From an uncultured Prevotellaceae bacterium (GTDB taxonomy: Bacteria > Bacteroidota > Bacteroidia > Bacteroidales > Bacteroidaceae): DNA of 64,000 bases. The translations under genes and the position numbers were made by a program. The notes beneath the pieces were generated by a model that worked only from the letters and a program-made list of their open reading frames with translations, was not told where the DNA came from and searched no databases. This document shows, one piece after another, positions 63,532 to 64,000 of this stretch. The stretch is from positions 24,563 through 88,562 of the forward strand of contig ONCZ01000012.1 of NCBI GenBank assembly GCA_900316445.1. Reading direction: 5' to 3'. Every line of letters begins with the position of its first letter. Within the stretch, counting starts at the first letter, position 1.

Positions 63532-63586
63532 AGGAATATTTTTGAAACCAAGGAAGATTTTGAGAAAAAAGATAAAAAAAATCTTC

Positions 63587-63900
63587 TAGGCTAGTCAAGT
63601 TTTGAGAGAATAGGCTTGGGTTGGCGTAGGCTCGTGGTAGTACATTTGCCTGTGACACTGTGACGCAGTGACACAGTTGCATAAGGTTTTTCATCTTGTT
63701 GTCAGTTACGCATAAGGTCGCCGTATCACCGTATCACCGTAACATCTGCTATCTTCAAATTGCGAAAAACAAAGGGTATCATAATTATATTATATATATA
63801 ATTACAATTATATATATAATATAAAATAATTTATGATTATTTTCTCCATTCAAAAATCACTAAATGTTACGGTGATACGGTGATACGGCGTTACGGCGAC
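63587..63900. repeat. Composite noncoding element D
   Basis: From left: three TAGGC motifs (63587, 63611, 63627), an 8-nt tandem of TGTGACAC type (63651-63675), then inverted arms at 63719-63745 and 63864-63890 that pair at all 27 positions and consist of GGTGATAC/GTATCACC units. The centre is AT-rich and contains a palindrome of 15+2+15 nt (63789-63820). Same layout as element B. 63532-63586 shows nothing else. Confidence 0.85.
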
Positions 63901-63910
63901 ATGTCTTTTC

Positions 63911-64000
63911 CTGATTTCGGTTGACAGTTTTTTGCTTATTTCCTGATGTGGTTGACAGTCGTTTTACTGAACAAGTTGACAGTCTTCCTGACATCGTTGA
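63911..64000. repeat. Tandem CTGA-N4/5-GTTGACAG array, runs off the window
   Basis: Copies start at about 63911, 63943, 63967 and 63988: CTGATTTCGGTTGACAG, CTGATGTGGTTGACAG, CTGAACAAGTTGACAG, CTGACATCGTTGA. Spacing is 21-32 nt. No gene in the last 100 bases. Confidence 0.7.

Overview
The window looks like a chromosomal segment of a Bacteroidales bacterium, most likely Prevotellaceae (Prevotella/Segatella-like). Reasons: many promoters carry the phylum-specific -7 box TAnnTTTG (TACCTTTG, TATCTTTG, TAACTTTG), several with TTTG about 19-20 nt upstream; Shine-Dalgarno signals are weak; secreted proteins end in short C-terminal domains of the Prevotella type; and the content is typical (UpxY, DUF4421, DUF6621, OstA-like protein, BspA-type leucine-rich repeat protein, fimbrillin-like lipoprotein, NhaD, carboxynorspermidine synthase). 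Sequence evidence alone cannot name the species.

Layout. 1-3.7 kb: the start of a surface polysaccharide locus read on the minus strand (UpxY antiterminator, SLBB export protein, partial Wzz). 4.0-6.3 kb: DUF4421 protein and mnmA. 6.8-10 kb: SPFH protein, ribbon-helix-helix protein, a DUF1648/aldose-epimerase fusion and a B3/B4 protein. 10-15.2 kb: CotH-type secreted protein, rsgA-frr, cysK. 15.3-25.3 kb: four consecutive membrane sensor kinases without a response regulator. 25.5-31.5 kb: nhaD, DUF6621, carboxynorspermidine synthase, recA, a secreted protein. 31.7-37.8 kb: dnaK, a Ktr/Trk potassium system, a secreted esterase. 37.8-44.1 kb: long noncoding stretches around a BspA-like surface protein, a 52-residue peptide, a fimbrillin-like lipoprotein and tRNA-Val. 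44.2-59.2 kb: a housekeeping block, all minus strand (lptB, tig, clpP, clpX, recQ, guaB, two SurA-like isomerases, OstA-like, mutL), combining protein quality control, outer-membrane biogenesis and DNA repair. 59.3-64 kb: a small regulator, two secreted proteins, and a decayed MNT/HEPN toxin-antitoxin locus.

Two things stand out. First, the kinase cluster consists of two homologous pairs; in each pair the first kinase has lost the phosphoacceptor histidine (Tyr in one, Phe in the other) while the second keeps it. This suggests a duplicated two-kinase unit that works as pseudokinase plus kinase. Second, the intergenic DNA is full of composite noncoding elements. Three of them (6.4-6.7, 25.2-25.6 and 38.0-38.4 kb) combine a tandem array of 22-nt units, similar in sequence between elements, with long inverted repeats that are themselves built of short tandem repeats; a fourth (63.6-63.9 kb) has the same inverted-repeat design. 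Smaller inverted repeats of the same design occur at 47.9, 52.5, 58.3 and 60.0 kb. Related repeat tracts have entered coding sequence in the MutL linker and in several signal peptides.

All functional calls rest on recognition of motifs and family resemblance by eye; no database search was run.
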